Shown here in pieces: positions 43,203-53,387 of a stretch of DNA of 64,000 nucleotides. The translations under genes were made by a program, and so were the position numbers. How positions within the stretch are numbered: position 1 is the first letter of the stretch; the number at the start of each line of letters is the position of its first letter. The DNA is taken from positions 3,033,001 to 3,097,000 of the forward strand of contig NZ_CP006587.1 of the NCBI RefSeq assembly GCF_000737515.1. The letters run 5' to 3'. The notes beneath the pieces were generated by a model that made no database searches, was not told the origin of the DNA, and worked only from the letters and a program-made list of their open reading frames with translations. This DNA is from Hymenobacter sp. APR13 (lineage in GTDB: Bacteria > Bacteroidota > Bacteroidia > Cytophagales > Hymenobacteraceae).

Positions 43203-44696
43203 CTAATCTTCCGAACCATCATCCCACCATACCCCATTGCCGATGGCAGTAGTGGGTACGTTGTCGGCGTTTGTATCCAACTCACTTTGCGGATACGGGA
43301 ACCGGCGAGGGAAGAACACCGAGTTGCGGGGGTTGTTCAGGACAGGGAAACCCGTGCGACGATAGTCATTGTAGGCTTCAATCGACTGGTACACGAAGAA
43401 GGAGATGTACTTCTGGGTGATGATGTCGCGCAGGCTCAGGTTAGCCGCGCCCACGAACACGCGGTTGCGAAACTCCAGCGAAGCAGGGCTGGTGCTGGTG
43501 CTGATAAAGTCAGCGCCACCTTTGCTGGCTAGGTCGGTGTTGACGGCCGTCACGTAGGCTGCATAGGCCCCAGTCCGGTCGCCGGTGCGCAGACGGGCTT
43601 CCGCCTCGATGAACTTCAGTTCCGAGTACGTCAGCATCGGCTGCACGGCCGTGGCGTTAACTAGGTTAACCGAGGCGCGCGAGTAGCGGGTGCGGCCCTG
43701 GTCGTTGATGGCGGTGCCGTTTGGGGCACCCACCCGGGCGGCCGTAGCCACGCGACCTACTGGGTCAATCAGGAACGGGATACGCGGGTCGTTGTCGGCA
43801 GGGTTAGCGTCGGTGGCGGCGGTAGTGTTGCGCAGGATATTGAAGAACGTCGTGCTCACGGCGAAGTGGCTACGGTCATTCTCTTCCTGGAACCAAGGGT
43901 TTTCCCCGATAGCCGTTGAGGTGTACTTCGTGAACGACAGGTTATCGGCCGAGGAGGCAAAGGCATTTGGCATAGCTGCCAGCACCGCGGCCGCGGAACC
44001 GGCAGGGTCACGCTTGCTCAGGTGGTTGGCCAACCGCACTTTCAGCGCGTACGCCGCCTTTTTCCACTTAGCCGCGTCGCCGTTGTAGTAGAAGTCGGCT
44101 GCGCCTGGTGTCTTGGCCGACGGCTTGTCCAGATCCACAATGGCCTCGTCGAGCAGCGCATTCAGGCTGGTGTAAATGCTTTGCTGCGTGTCGTAGGTAG
44201 GCTTCAGATTAGCAGCCCCCTTGTTTGCCTCCGAGTAAGGCACACGGCCAAACAGGTCCGTGGTTACGCTCATCACGTAAGCCTTGAGCACTTTGGCAAT
44301 GCCCACATAACGCCACGAGTCGGCTTCGGCACCACCGGTAGAGCCCCGTGAGATCATCAGGTCCAGATCCTGCAGCTCGGTGGCGTAGATATCGTCCCAG
44401 TTGTTGGACGTGGCCGTTGCATTGAAAGAAGCATTGGCGCGCTTATCGGCCGACTCGAACTGGGCATGCACCCCAGCGGTGTGCTCTACAAAGATAGAGG
44501 AGTACCAGGCCAGGTCGGTGCCCGAGATGCCGAAGGCCGCATCAACTGCTACCTGGGGCATGAGCAGCGCCAATGGAGCGTCTACCGGGCTGTTGGGGTT
44601 GGTGTTTATTTCATCCAGCTTATCGTCGGAGCAGGCGTTGGTTCCAAAAACCAGGCCCATCATCATCAGATAAGGAGTCAGTTTAGAATGTCTCAT
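43203..44696 (-). CDS. SusD-like lipoprotein (pair 2)
   Basis: The ATG at 44696 gives 497 residues with a lipobox cysteine at 22 (FGTNAC) followed by SDDKLDE, an acidic run that resembles the surface lipoprotein export signal of Bacteroidota. The protein belongs to the divergent SusD/RagB_2-like type: INTNPNSPVDAPLALLMPQV near the N terminus and IITQKYISFFVYQSIEAYND near the end are characteristic. An ATG at 44714 would add six residues. The SusC partner ends 33 bp upstream. Confidence 0.93.
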   Translation of the reverse strand: MRHSKLTPYLMMMGLVFGTNACSDDKLDEINTNPNSPVDAPLALLMPQVAVDAAFGISGTDLAWYSSIFVEHTAGVHAQFESADKRANASFNATATSNNWDDIYATELQDLDLMISRGSTGGAEADSWRYVGIAKVLKAYVMSVTTDLFGRVPYSEANKGAANLKPTYDTQQSIYTSLNALLDEAIVDLDKPSAKTPGAADFYYNGDAAKWKKAAYALKVRLANHLSKRDPAGSAAAVLAAMPNAFASSADNLSFTKYTSTAIGENPWFQEENDRSHFAVSTTFFNILRNTTAATDANPADNDPRIPFLIDPVGRVATAARVGAPNGTAINDQGRTRYSRASVNLVNATAVQPMLTYSELKFIEAEARLRTGDRTGAYAAYVTAVNTDLASKGGADFISTSTSPASLEFRNRVFVGAANLSLRDIITQKYISFFVYQSIEAYNDYRRTGFPVLNNPRNSVFFPRRFPYPQSELDTNADNVPTTAIGNGVWWDDGSED

Positions 44697-44729
44697 ATGA
44701 CAGAAAATGCGCAAGTAGAGTGAAGGAAA

Positions 44730-47700
44730 TTAGAACGTAACACGCAGCGATGCGCCATAGGAGCGCAGTTGCGGCAGCGATACATATTCCAGACCCTGGA
44801 AGTTGGAGGCACCGCCTACACTGGTTTCCGGGTCGAAGTTGGGGTAGTCCGTAATCAGGAACAGGTTGCGGCCGATGGCCGAAATGGCAATGTTGCTGAA
44901 GACACCCGTTTTGCTAACCAGCGAAGTGGGCAGCGTGTAAGACAGCGATACTTCGCGCAGACGCACAAAGTCGGTGCTGTACACGTTCGACTCCGAAATA
45001 CCGTCCAGTACCTGCGACCAGTATACCTGGTCGCGCTTGATGGCCGTCGTGTTAGGCGTGTAGCCCGTCACGTTGTTGTTGGCGTCGCGCACTTCCTTCA
45101 CCCCGGAGAAGATGTAGTCTGACTCCCGGTCTTCGGTTTCCTTGTCCATGCCGTATAGCTTGGCCAGGCGCGTGTTGCCGCCGTACATCTGAGCTCCCCG
45201 ACGCATGTCAACTTGCACGAGCAGGGCGAGGCCTTTGAAGCTGAAGTTGTTGGTAACGCCCAGTTCATATTTAGGCTGAACCTGGCCGATTACGCCGTTT
45301 TCCTCGTCAGCAACGGGGTAGCCGTCGTCGTCCACCACGATGTCGCCGTCGGGACTACGCTTGTAGCGCGAGCCAAATAGCACAGGGTAGAGGTTGTTGG
45401 CCTGCGCGCGCACGTTCGGCGTCACGAAGCCCCCGATGAAGATGTTGTCTACACCATCCGACAGCTCTTTCACGCGGTTCCGGTACGAGGTGTAGTTCGC
45501 CGTGATGTTCCAGTTGAAGCCATCCGTGCTCTGGAAGGGCGTTACGCCTACAGTCAACTCGTTGCCGGTGGTCTGCAGGTCGCCGGCATTGATGAAGCGC
45601 GACGTGTAGCCGGCCGATGGAGCCATCGGTACGGAGAAGATCTGGTCCGACGCCACCGACTTGAAATAGGTGTAGTCGAAGGTCAGGCGGTTGTTAAGGA
45701 ACCGCAGATCGGCGCCAATTTCTGACACTTTGATGTTGATAGCCCGCAGATCCGGGGAGCGCAGGATGTCGCTTTGCGTCAGGCCACCTTGCCCGTTGAA
45801 GGGGAAGTTGATACCGTCGCTGAGGAAGCCGCTACCGGCGCCACCGCGGTTGAACACCGTGCGGGTCGCATACGCGTCGCCTGGAGCCTGCGCGGTTTCT
45901 GCGTACGAAGCGCGGATTTTAGCGAAGCTCAGAATATTCTGTGGCACCGAAATGGCTTCCGTAATCACGAAGCCGAGACCAGCCGAGGGATAGAAGATTT
46001 TGCGGTTGTCGCGCTCCAGGTTGGAGATGTAGTCCTGGCGGCCGGAGGCGTTCAGGAAAATCATGTCCTTCCACGAGGCAATCATGTTGCCGTAGAAGCC
46101 AACCGTGCGCTTACGGTCAAGCGTTTCGCTGGTCGTCTGCGTGATGGTAGAGCCAATGTTGCGCAGGCCACCGATGGTGATGCCCTGGCCCAGCATGCTC
46201 TGGAACCGGTTGCTGATGTTGTAGAATTCGTTACCAACCAGCAGGTTCAGGTTGATGTCTTCCGTCAGATTTTTATTGAACGACAGGTTGACGTTGGAGT
46301 TAACCTGGTTTTGGATAACGGAGTAGTCGTTTACCTGGCCACCGCTCGGAATAGCCGTGCGGCCGCCGGTGAAGCCTGAGCCCAGGTCGTATACTTCTTT
46401 GCCGTCGGTGGTGTACTGGTCAACCCCGACACGGTAGTTGAGCGACAGCCAGTCGGTGAATTTGTACGACGAGTTGATATTGCCGAATACCCGGTTGGTG
46501 CGCTCGTTGAAGTAGTTATGCTTCAGCGACCAGCGTGGGTTGTCGATGGCAGCCCGGTAGTGGATCTGCAGGAATGGGTTGCTGGCATTTTCGAATGGAA
46601 TGCCCCACAGGTCGTAGCTACGCGGTGCGAAGTAAGTGGTGAAGAGTGGGTTCGACGTGTTCGAGCCACCGGCAATCTTATCGATGTCGATGTTGGAGTA
46701 GTTCAGCGAAGCGCCCACCGTCAGCTTAGGCGTAACCTTGAAGTCGCCACTGATCTTGCCAGTATAGCGCTTCATGCCCGTAGTAGGTACAATGCCATCC
46801 TGGTTAGTGTAGCCCAGGCCCACGGCATAGTTGCCATAGCTACCATTGCCTGCCAAGCCCAACGAGTGGTTGACTGTATGGCCAGTCTGGAAGAATGGAT
46901 CTACGTTGTCGTAAACCTTGCCCGGCACCAGTGGCTTGCCGCCGTTGTCAAGTACGGTAGGATCCAGATCTGTCAGCAATGGTCCCCAAGAGAGGGACGT
47001 GTTAGGGCTAAATGTACCGGCACTACCCTGAGCGTACTTGCTCTGCAGATCCGGCAGCACAGAAGGGGTATCCCAAGAATAGTCGGTGCTGTAGCTCAGC
47101 TGAGCTGGCTTATCGATGCCTTTGCCGCGCTTGGTAGTGATAACCACTACGCCGTTGTTGGCGCGGTTGCCATAAAGGGCCGAAGCAGCCCCTCCTTTCA
47201 GCACCGAGATGCTCTCGATATCATTAGGGTTGATATCGAGGGCCCGGCTCGAAGCGTCGGTGCCGGAAACGCCACCGCCAAAGTCGGCATTGCTTTCAAT
47301 TGGCAAACCGTCTACTACGTACAGCGGCTGGTTGTTACCAGTCAGAAAGCGGCTGCCCCGAATGGTAATCTGCGACGACGAACCAGGCATCCCGCTCGAC
47401 TGCCGTACCGTAACGCCTGCTACCCGGCCCTGCAAGGCATTGGTAACGTTAGGCTGGCCGGCCTGGACCAGGTTTTTGCCTTCTACTTGCTGTACGCTGT
47501 AGGTCAGTTCCTTGGTCTGGCGCTCGATACCGAAAGCTGTTACCACTACTTCACTCAGCTGTTTGGAGTCAGTAGCCAAGCCCACGTTGATCTGGCTGTC
47601 GGTACCAATTGGGCGCTCTACGCTGATGAAGCCAATAGAGCTGATAACCAACGTGCCGCCAGTTGCCGGCACGTTAGACAACGCGAAGGTACCGTCTGAG

Positions 47701-47867
47701 TTGGTGGACACGCCATTGGACGTGCCTTTCAAAAGTACCGTTACACCTGGCAAACCCTCGCCAGTCTGGCGGTCAGTTACCCGGCCGGAAATACTGCGGT
47801 TCTGCGCCGCTACCTCCTGGAAAGCGGAGGCCATGAGCAAAGTGCTCATGAGTAAAGCTTTTTGCAT
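44730..47867 (-). CDS. SusC/RagA TonB-linked outer-membrane transporter (pair 2)
   Basis: A 1,045-residue transporter with signal peptide, carboxypeptidase-regulatory-like domain, TonB-box region (SEVVVTAFGIERQTKELTYS), plug (RGSRFLTGNNQPLYVVDGLP, ASALYGNRANNGVVVITTKR) and barrel. The end LPQLRSYGASLRVTF is typical. TAFGIERQTKELTYSVQQV is a mark of the subgroup paired with RagB_2-type SusD proteins, which fits its neighbour. The leader and first domain are almost identical to pair 1, while the barrels differ strongly. Confidence 0.97.
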   Translation of the reverse strand: MQKALLMSTLLMASAFQEVAAQNRSISGRVTDRQTGEGLPGVTVLLKGTSNGVSTNSDGTFALSNVPATGGTLVISSIGFISVERPIGTDSQINVGLATDSKQLSEVVVTAFGIERQTKELTYSVQQVEGKNLVQAGQPNVTNALQGRVAGVTVRQSSGMPGSSSQITIRGSRFLTGNNQPLYVVDGLPIESNADFGGGVSGTDASSRALDINPNDIESISVLKGGAASALYGNRANNGVVVITTKRGKGIDKPAQLSYSTDYSWDTPSVLPDLQSKYAQGSAGTFSPNTSLSWGPLLTDLDPTVLDNGGKPLVPGKVYDNVDPFFQTGHTVNHSLGLAGNGSYGNYAVGLGYTNQDGIVPTTGMKRYTGKISGDFKVTPKLTVGASLNYSNIDIDKIAGGSNTSNPLFTTYFAPRSYDLWGIPFENASNPFLQIHYRAAIDNPRWSLKHNYFNERTNRVFGNINSSYKFTDWLSLNYRVGVDQYTTDGKEVYDLGSGFTGGRTAIPSGGQVNDYSVIQNQVNSNVNLSFNKNLTEDINLNLLVGNEFYNISNRFQSMLGQGITIGGLRNIGSTITQTTSETLDRKRTVGFYGNMIASWKDMIFLNASGRQDYISNLERDNRKIFYPSAGLGFVITEAISVPQNILSFAKIRASYAETAQAPGDAYATRTVFNRGGAGSGFLSDGINFPFNGQGGLTQSDILRSPDLRAINIKVSEIGADLRFLNNRLTFDYTYFKSVASDQIFSVPMAPSAGYTSRFINAGDLQTTGNELTVGVTPFQSTDGFNWNITANYTSYRNRVKELSDGVDNIFIGGFVTPNVRAQANNLYPVLFGSRYKRSPDGDIVVDDDGYPVADEENGVIGQVQPKYELGVTNNFSFKGLALLVQVDMRRGAQMYGGNTRLAKLYGMDKETEDRESDYIFSGVKEVRDANNNVTGYTPNTTAIKRDQVYWSQVLDGISESNVYSTDFVRLREVSLSYTLPTSLVSKTGVFSNIAISAIGRNLFLITDYPNFDPETSVGGASNFQGLEYVSLPQLRSYGASLRVTF

Positions 47868-47957
47868 AAAGGGTGAAAAATGGGTGAGTGAAAAAAGTGC
47901 TGATAAGCAAAACGTGAAGCTCCGTATAATCTGCAGAGTCCGAGCGTTAGGAAGCTA

Positions 47958-47984
47958 AACTTACAACCTTGCCAAGACTTCCAA
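47958..47984 (-). promoter_or_regulatory. susC promoter, pair 2
   Basis: TTGGAA (47984-47979), 15 bp, then TAAGTT (47963-47958) continuing to TAAGTTTA, one base from the TAnnTTTG box. It lies 91 bp before the ATG, matching pair 1 in sequence, spacing and distance. Confidence 0.58.
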
Positions 47985-48729
47985 CAACAAAGCCGATAAT
48001 ATTTGAATAATTGGGATAGTAAAGCAGGGAAATCAAGCAGTAACTGTACATTATTCACTTGTTCTCAGTGGCGCAGTTTACAGCCCTTACGGTGATGGCA
48101 AAGGCGGCACAGAAGCTGATACAACAGGGTATATATGTCAATTCTTGCCTATTCTCGGCATAAAAGCCCTTCTAAGTGCTGGCACCGTGGTCCGGGCGCA
48201 CTGAGCTAGTTTGCTACTGGTAAAGAGCCTCAGGTCTGTCAAAAGAATGAAATATAAGCTGGGGCAGATGTCGATAACACCTTCCCGCTGTGTTGCGTGC
48301 GTGAAAGTATTTATGGCTGCACTAAGTCGCATTGCCAGCCAGTAAGATGAGCACCCTGCAGAACTCTCTTGGCGATCTAAAGGTGGCCTACCATTACCAA
48401 CGACTCCCATGTCTCACTACATTAGTTTTAGTGGAAAGCCAGGCTAGCGGGCTGCCGGCACTAGGCTGGTTTAAGCGGGTTTCAGCCAACATAAGGCACT
48501 CATAAAGTAAAGTATGCAGCTAATCTGACGCTTGCTGCTAACCAGCCTTTGACAACTATAGTTGAGTTGAAAGAGCTAAAAAAAAACTATGATATATTTA
48601 ATTAATCAAAGATCAAATTGTCAGAAAAGCATTGGTTAAAAGGCGCATTTATATAAATATACTTGACTCCATTGACGCACTAAATGCAAATTTTACTGAC
48701 TCCGGCGTCATTTCATTGAGTTTTTTCGC

Positions 48730-48737
48730 TACGTTTG
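48730..48737 (+). promoter_or_regulatory. -7 promoter box TACGTTTG for susC pair 3
   Basis: A perfect TAnnTTTG box 52 bases before the ATG at 48790. Confidence 0.6.
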
Positions 48738-48789
48738 GCCCAAACCTTTCACATCCTTCAACTTTCACTCACTAAACTCACTCACCTAC

Positions 48790-51700
48790 ATGCGTAAACT
48801 TCTCCTAAGTGCGCTGATGGTGTCGCCAGTCCTGATGCAGCAGGCAGCGGCCCAGAATCGCAGCATTTCCGGCCGTGTTACCGACACGGCCACTGGGCAA
48901 GGCCTGCCTGGTGTAACCGTTCTCGTGAAGGGAACCACGGTAGGAGCTTCTACCAATGCTGATGGCTCGTACACGCTGAGTGCACCTGCTTCGGCTACTA
49001 CGCTGACTTTTAGCTTCATCGGTTACAGCTCCGTAGACCGCCCAATTGGCGACGGTTCGGCTGTGAACGTGGCACTCTCTTCTTCAACCCGCAACCTGGA
49101 TGAAGTAGTAGTAACGGGTTTGGCCACTAACATTAAGCGCGCCAACCTGGCTAATGCCATCACCACGATTTCTGCCAAAGACCTGACGGGCAGCACGCGT
49201 CCTGTATCGGTAGATGCTGCGTTGAGTGGTAAAATTGTGGGCGCCAACATTGCCCAGACTAGCGGTGCTCCCGGTGGTGGTATGTCGGTGCAGTTGCGGG
49301 GTATTTCTACCATCAACGGTTCGTCGCAGCCTCTGTACGTTATCGATGGGGTATACGCTATCAATGCTGAAGTCGGCAACGGCGCCGGCTCGGCGGCCTT
49401 CTCGGGCGCTGCGGCCGGTACTGGCCGTACCAGCCAGGACAACGGTATCAACCGTCTGGCCGACCTTAACCCCAACGACATTGAGTCGATTGAGGTACTG
49501 AAAGGCCCCAGCGCGGCGGCTATTTATGGTACCCGTGCTAACGCCGGTGTAATCGTAATCAGAACCAAGCGCGGCGCTGCCGGCAAAACCCGCATCAGCT
49601 TCAACCAAGACCTGGGCTTCGCCGAGGCATGGCGTCTGCTCGGCAAAGAAGACTGGACCGATGCCAAGCTGGAGAAATTCTATGGAGGTGCCCGTCTGGC
49701 TGATGAGAAGGCTAAACTGGCCGCCGCAACGGCGTCAGGTAAGATATACGACTACGAAAAGGAAATCTACGGTAATACGGCTTTCCTGCGCAACACAGGC
49801 CTGAGCGTTTCGGGTGGTAACGAGCGTACCCGCTTCTACGTGGCCGGTTCTACCGCCAAAGAAGACGGTATCGTAAAGCGCACCGGTTTCGAGCGTCATT
49901 CGGTACGGGCCAACATCGACCAGAAAATTGGTCAGCGGATTGACATCGGCCTGAGCGGCAACTATATCAACTCTTCTAACCGTCGTGGTTACACCGGCAA
50001 CGACAACAACGGCATCTCGCTGGGCTATAACCTGGCTTACACGCCGAGCTACGCGCAGCTGTTCCCGAACGAAGCCGGCCAGTATCCGGATTCCGACTAC
50101 ACCGGCGACAACCCGCTGGCAGTAGTTGGCCGCGCCATCAACGAAGAAACCACCAACCGCTTCGTACAGACGGCCAACTTCACGTTGCGCCTGATCGACA
50201 ACGAAACCTCCTCGCTGCGCTTTGCCGCCCAGGGTGGTGTCGACTATTCGGCCAGCGAAGCCCTGCTCGCGCTGCCCGGCGACATGCAGTCGCAGCGTGC
50301 CCGGCCGCTGCCCGGCGTTGCCCGCGTATCGAAAAACAACTTTTTCAACACCAACCTGCAAGGTTTCCTGATCTACGACTGGAAACTGGGCGAGGCGCTG
50401 AGCCTGACTTCGCAGGTAGGTACCGTACGCCTATCGCAGCGCCAGAACCTGAGCTTCAACCAAGGCCAGAATCTGTCGCCCGGCGCTCCTTACACGCCTA
50501 ACCGCGGTACTGTAACCACGCAGGAAACGGTGCTCACCAACGAAGCCGACGTGGGCTTCGTAGCACAGCAAGAAGCTAACTTCCGTGACCAGATCATCGC
50601 TACGGCTGGTATTCGTTTCGACAAATCCAACCGCAACGGCGACCCAGGTAAGTACTATTCCTTCCCGAAAGCCTCGCTGGCCGTCAACTTGGCCAAGTTC
50701 GGTTTTTGGACAGTTGAACCAGTGAACCTGGTGAAGTTGCGGGTTGCCTACGGTGCTACTGGCGGACCAGCATTCTTCGGCGCCCTCTACTCACCACTGG
50801 TAGCTACGTCCACGGGCGGCCGCGCCGGCCTGTTGCCATCCACGTTGCTGGGTAACCCCGATATCAAGCCAGAACGCGCAACCGAACTGGAAGCGGGTAT
50901 CGACCTGGGTTTCCTAGAAAACCGCATTGGTCTGGAAGCTACAGTCTACAACAAAGAAGTGTTTGACTTGGTCAACACCTACTCGCTGGCTCCCGCTACC
51001 GGTCTGACGTCTATCCGCGCCTACAACATCGGCGATCTGCGCAACCGTGGTCTGGAACTGGCCCTGAACCTGAATCCCGTACGTAAGCCGTTCCTGAACT
51101 GGAACTCGTCGACGCAATTCTGGCTGAACCGCACGGAAGTAACCAAGCTCTACGAAACCCCGCTGCGGGTAGCGCCCTTTAACACGGGCTCCGGCTTCGG
51201 TGCCACTTTCGGCCGTAACGTGTTCGTAGTAGGTGAGTCGCCTTCGCGCTGGTACGGTACGCCGAACGATCCGAACAGTCCGAACTTCAGCGGCCTGACG
51301 CGTTACGAAGACGCGCAGCCGACGTTCCAGATGTCGTTCCTGAACTCCTTCACGATTGCCAAAAACTTCGAGTTGTCGTTCCTCTTCCACTGGAAAAAGG
51401 ATGGCTACAACAGCAACCTGAGCGAACTGCTTAAGGACGAAGGCGGTACATCGAAAGACTGGAGCGAGGACAGCGGCTTGTTTGACGCCGATGGTAATCC
51501 AGTTACAAAGGGTGAGGCCCGCCAGGGTGCATCTACGGCTGGTCTGACGGCTCGTCAGTTCATCCAGAACTCGGGTTATGTTCGTCTGCGTGAGGCTTCC
51601 CTGTACTACTCGCTGCCTACCACTCTGCGTACCAGCTTGTTCAAGGAATATGTATCGAACATCAGAATTGGTGTGTCAGGGAACAATTTGATTACCTGGA

Positions 51701-51825
51701 CGGATTATGTAGGCTACGACCCAGAAGTTTCCAACTTCGGCGCAACCTCCAACTTTGCTCAGGTTGACGTGGCCGGTTATCCGAGCACTCGCCGGGTATT
51801 CTTCCACTTGGGCATCGACTTCTAA
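48790..51825 (+). CDS. SusC/RagA TonB-linked outer-membrane transporter (pair 3)
   Basis: A 1,011-residue transporter. It has a signal peptide, regulatory-like domain (SISGRVTDTATGQGLPGVTV), TonB-box region (LDEVVVTGLATNIKRANLAN), plug (LRGISTINGSSQPLYVIDGV, PSAAAIYGTRANAGVIVIRT) and barrel ending VFFHLGIDF. The plug carries an unusual insert rich in Gly, Ala and Ser after the DGV motif. Sequence differs clearly from pairs 1 and 2, so it is an older duplicate or a separate acquisition. Its SusD partner follows by 36 bp. Confidence 0.97.
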   Translation: MRKLLLSALMVSPVLMQQAAAQNRSISGRVTDTATGQGLPGVTVLVKGTTVGASTNADGSYTLSAPASATTLTFSFIGYSSVDRPIGDGSAVNVALSSSTRNLDEVVVTGLATNIKRANLANAITTISAKDLTGSTRPVSVDAALSGKIVGANIAQTSGAPGGGMSVQLRGISTINGSSQPLYVIDGVYAINAEVGNGAGSAAFSGAAAGTGRTSQDNGINRLADLNPNDIESIEVLKGPSAAAIYGTRANAGVIVIRTKRGAAGKTRISFNQDLGFAEAWRLLGKEDWTDAKLEKFYGGARLADEKAKLAAATASGKIYDYEKEIYGNTAFLRNTGLSVSGGNERTRFYVAGSTAKEDGIVKRTGFERHSVRANIDQKIGQRIDIGLSGNYINSSNRRGYTGNDNNGISLGYNLAYTPSYAQLFPNEAGQYPDSDYTGDNPLAVVGRAINEETTNRFVQTANFTLRLIDNETSSLRFAAQGGVDYSASEALLALPGDMQSQRARPLPGVARVSKNNFFNTNLQGFLIYDWKLGEALSLTSQVGTVRLSQRQNLSFNQGQNLSPGAPYTPNRGTVTTQETVLTNEADVGFVAQQEANFRDQIIATAGIRFDKSNRNGDPGKYYSFPKASLAVNLAKFGFWTVEPVNLVKLRVAYGATGGPAFFGALYSPLVATSTGGRAGLLPSTLLGNPDIKPERATELEAGIDLGFLENRIGLEATVYNKEVFDLVNTYSLAPATGLTSIRAYNIGDLRNRGLELALNLNPVRKPFLNWNSSTQFWLNRTEVTKLYETPLRVAPFNTGSGFGATFGRNVFVVGESPSRWYGTPNDPNSPNFSGLTRYEDAQPTFQMSFLNSFTIAKNFELSFLFHWKKDGYNSNLSELLKDEGGTSKDWSEDSGLFDADGNPVTKGEARQGASTAGLTARQFIQNSGYVRLREASLYYSLPTTLRTSLFKEYVSNIRIGVSGNNLITWTDYVGYDPEVSNFGATSNFAQVDVAGYPSTRRVFFHLGIDF

Positions 51826-51861
51826 GTCCTGACTTTTTCACCCTCTGATTTTTTCAACCAT

Positions 51862-53277
51862 ATGCATACTTTCTCCCATAAGCGTACGCTGACGGCCGCC
51901 GCGCTCGTCATGCTGCTGGGGACTTCTTCCTGCGGTTTCTTTGAAACCGAAGCCGTAACTGACCCCAACAACCCGAGCCTGAACGCCGTTCTTTCCAATG
52001 CCGACAAGGCGCAGCTTGATGCGCTGGCGGTTGGGGTAGAAGCTTCTTATCGTAACGGCCACACCGGCAACGCCCCCTTCAACTGGGTAGCCGGCGTACT
52101 GGGCCGCGAAGTAACGGTGCTTGCTTCCACCGAGTCGCGCTGGTACGCCGAGCTGCAGGGCACGCGCACCACGCTCGACGACGCCGCTTACTACAACGGC
52201 TATTACATTCCGTTCGCGCAGATGCGCCGCGCTGCCCAGGTGTTCCGCCAGTCGAGCAACAACAGCCAGGCGTACACGGCCGAGCAGAAGAAGGGCGTGG
52301 ATGGCTTCACCCACACCTACGAGGCATTGGCTAAGCTGATGATGCTCAACATGCAGGGTGAAAACGGCATCCGCATCGACCTGGATGACCCGCTGAAACC
52401 CGGCAAGTTCGTGTCGCAGACGGAGGCTCTGGCCAATATCCGTCAGCTGCTCGATCAGGCCGTTCCGGAGCTGGACGCTGCCGGTGCCACCTTCGGCTTC
52501 CCATTGTCGTCGGGCTACGCCGGCTTCAACACGCCTGCTACGTTCAAGCGCTTCAACCGCGGCCTGGCGGCCCGGGTGGCTCTCTACCAGAAAGACTATG
52601 CTGGTGCCAAGACGGCGCTGGCAGCCTCCTTCCTGGACGCGGCCGGCAGCCTGACCGTTGGTCCTAAGCTGACGTTCAACCCCGCTATTGCCGGTGACGC
52701 TGGCAACCCTTACTTCCAGGTGCCAAGCAATACCGGTTCTACGGTAATCGGGGTGCCCGACAACGTAGTGGCGGAAGCTGAAACGGGTGATGCCCGTTTG
52801 GCTAAAATTGGCCGTCGCACGGCTGCCCGTGTAACGGGTGGCATCTCGCAAATCAACGAAGCCCGTGTATTCGCTACCAATACCAGCCCGCTGGATATTA
52901 TGCGCAATGAGGAGCTGATTCTGATTTCGGCTGAAGCCAAGGCAAATACCAACGATCTGCCCGGCGCGTTGGCCGACGTAAACGTCATTCGCACGCGAGC
53001 CGGCAGCCTGCCAGCGCGCACCCGCGCCTTCGCCGACGTAGCTGAGGCTACCGACGAAATCCTGCGTCAGCGCCGCTACTCGCTGTTTTATGAAGGTCAC
53101 GCCTTCGTGGACCTGCGTCGCACGGGCCGTCTGCGGCCGAATGTGGTGGCTTCCGCTGCTACCACTTTCCCGTACACGCTGGCCTTTAGTAGCACGATTG
53201 GCACCAGCGCTTACCGTCTGATTGCGGCCATGCCGCGTCCGGCTGCTGAGAAAGCCTGGGACAGCGTGAACCCGTAA
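51862..53277 (+). CDS. SusD-like lipoprotein (pair 3)
   Basis: A 471-residue lipoprotein with a lipobox cysteine at 24 (LGTSSC). It opens TDPNNPSLNAVLSNADKAQL. The middle is helical and TPR-like. The C-terminal half has EELILISAEAKANTNDLPGA and RQRRYSLFYEGHAFVDLRRT, both typical of SusD. It should bind the substrate for the preceding SusC. As with the other pairs, no enzyme genes surround it. Confidence 0.92.
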   Translation: MHTFSHKRTLTAAALVMLLGTSSCGFFETEAVTDPNNPSLNAVLSNADKAQLDALAVGVEASYRNGHTGNAPFNWVAGVLGREVTVLASTESRWYAELQGTRTTLDDAAYYNGYYIPFAQMRRAAQVFRQSSNNSQAYTAEQKKGVDGFTHTYEALAKLMMLNMQGENGIRIDLDDPLKPGKFVSQTEALANIRQLLDQAVPELDAAGATFGFPLSSGYAGFNTPATFKRFNRGLAARVALYQKDYAGAKTALAASFLDAAGSLTVGPKLTFNPAIAGDAGNPYFQVPSNTGSTVIGVPDNVVAEAETGDARLAKIGRRTAARVTGGISQINEARVFATNTSPLDIMRNEELILISAEAKANTNDLPGALADVNVIRTRAGSLPARTRAFADVAEATDEILRQRRYSLFYEGHAFVDLRRTGRLRPNVVASAATTFPYTLAFSSTIGTSAYRLIAAMPRPAAEKAWDSVNP

Positions 53278-53299
53278 TCTGGAGCTGATTTCAGCAAGT

Positions 53300-53336
53300 A
53301 AAAAAGGGTCCTGCGTACTACGCAGGACCCTTTTTT
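53300..53336. terminator. Bidirectional terminator between susD pair 3 and prfB
   Basis: AAAAAAGGGTCCTGCGTA and TACGCAGGACCCTTTTTT form a perfect 18-bp stem around a single base, between convergent genes. Confidence 0.93.
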
Positions 53337-53387
53337 GTGTGAATACTACAGGCAGCGGCCCGACTGGACAGCGCTTTGGCAACGGCT

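Larger units (their letters stand above)
47868..48789. other. 922-bp gap between divergent susC genes
   Basis: This AT-rich gap separates the susC genes of pairs 2 and 3. It holds the pair 2 promoter (47958-47984) and the pair 3 -7 box (48730-48737). About 650 bp in the middle (48060-48720) show no gene, repeat or site I can support, though 48580-48675 is very AT-rich (TATATTTAATTAATCAAAGA and nearby). No regulator gene (sigma, anti-sigma or hybrid sensor) is present. Confidence 0.6.

Noticed and set aside
48060..48720. A decayed gene in the gap between the divergent susC genes
   Set aside because: Short frames exist on both strands, but none resembles a known protein, so the stretch is left as unexplained intergenic DNA.
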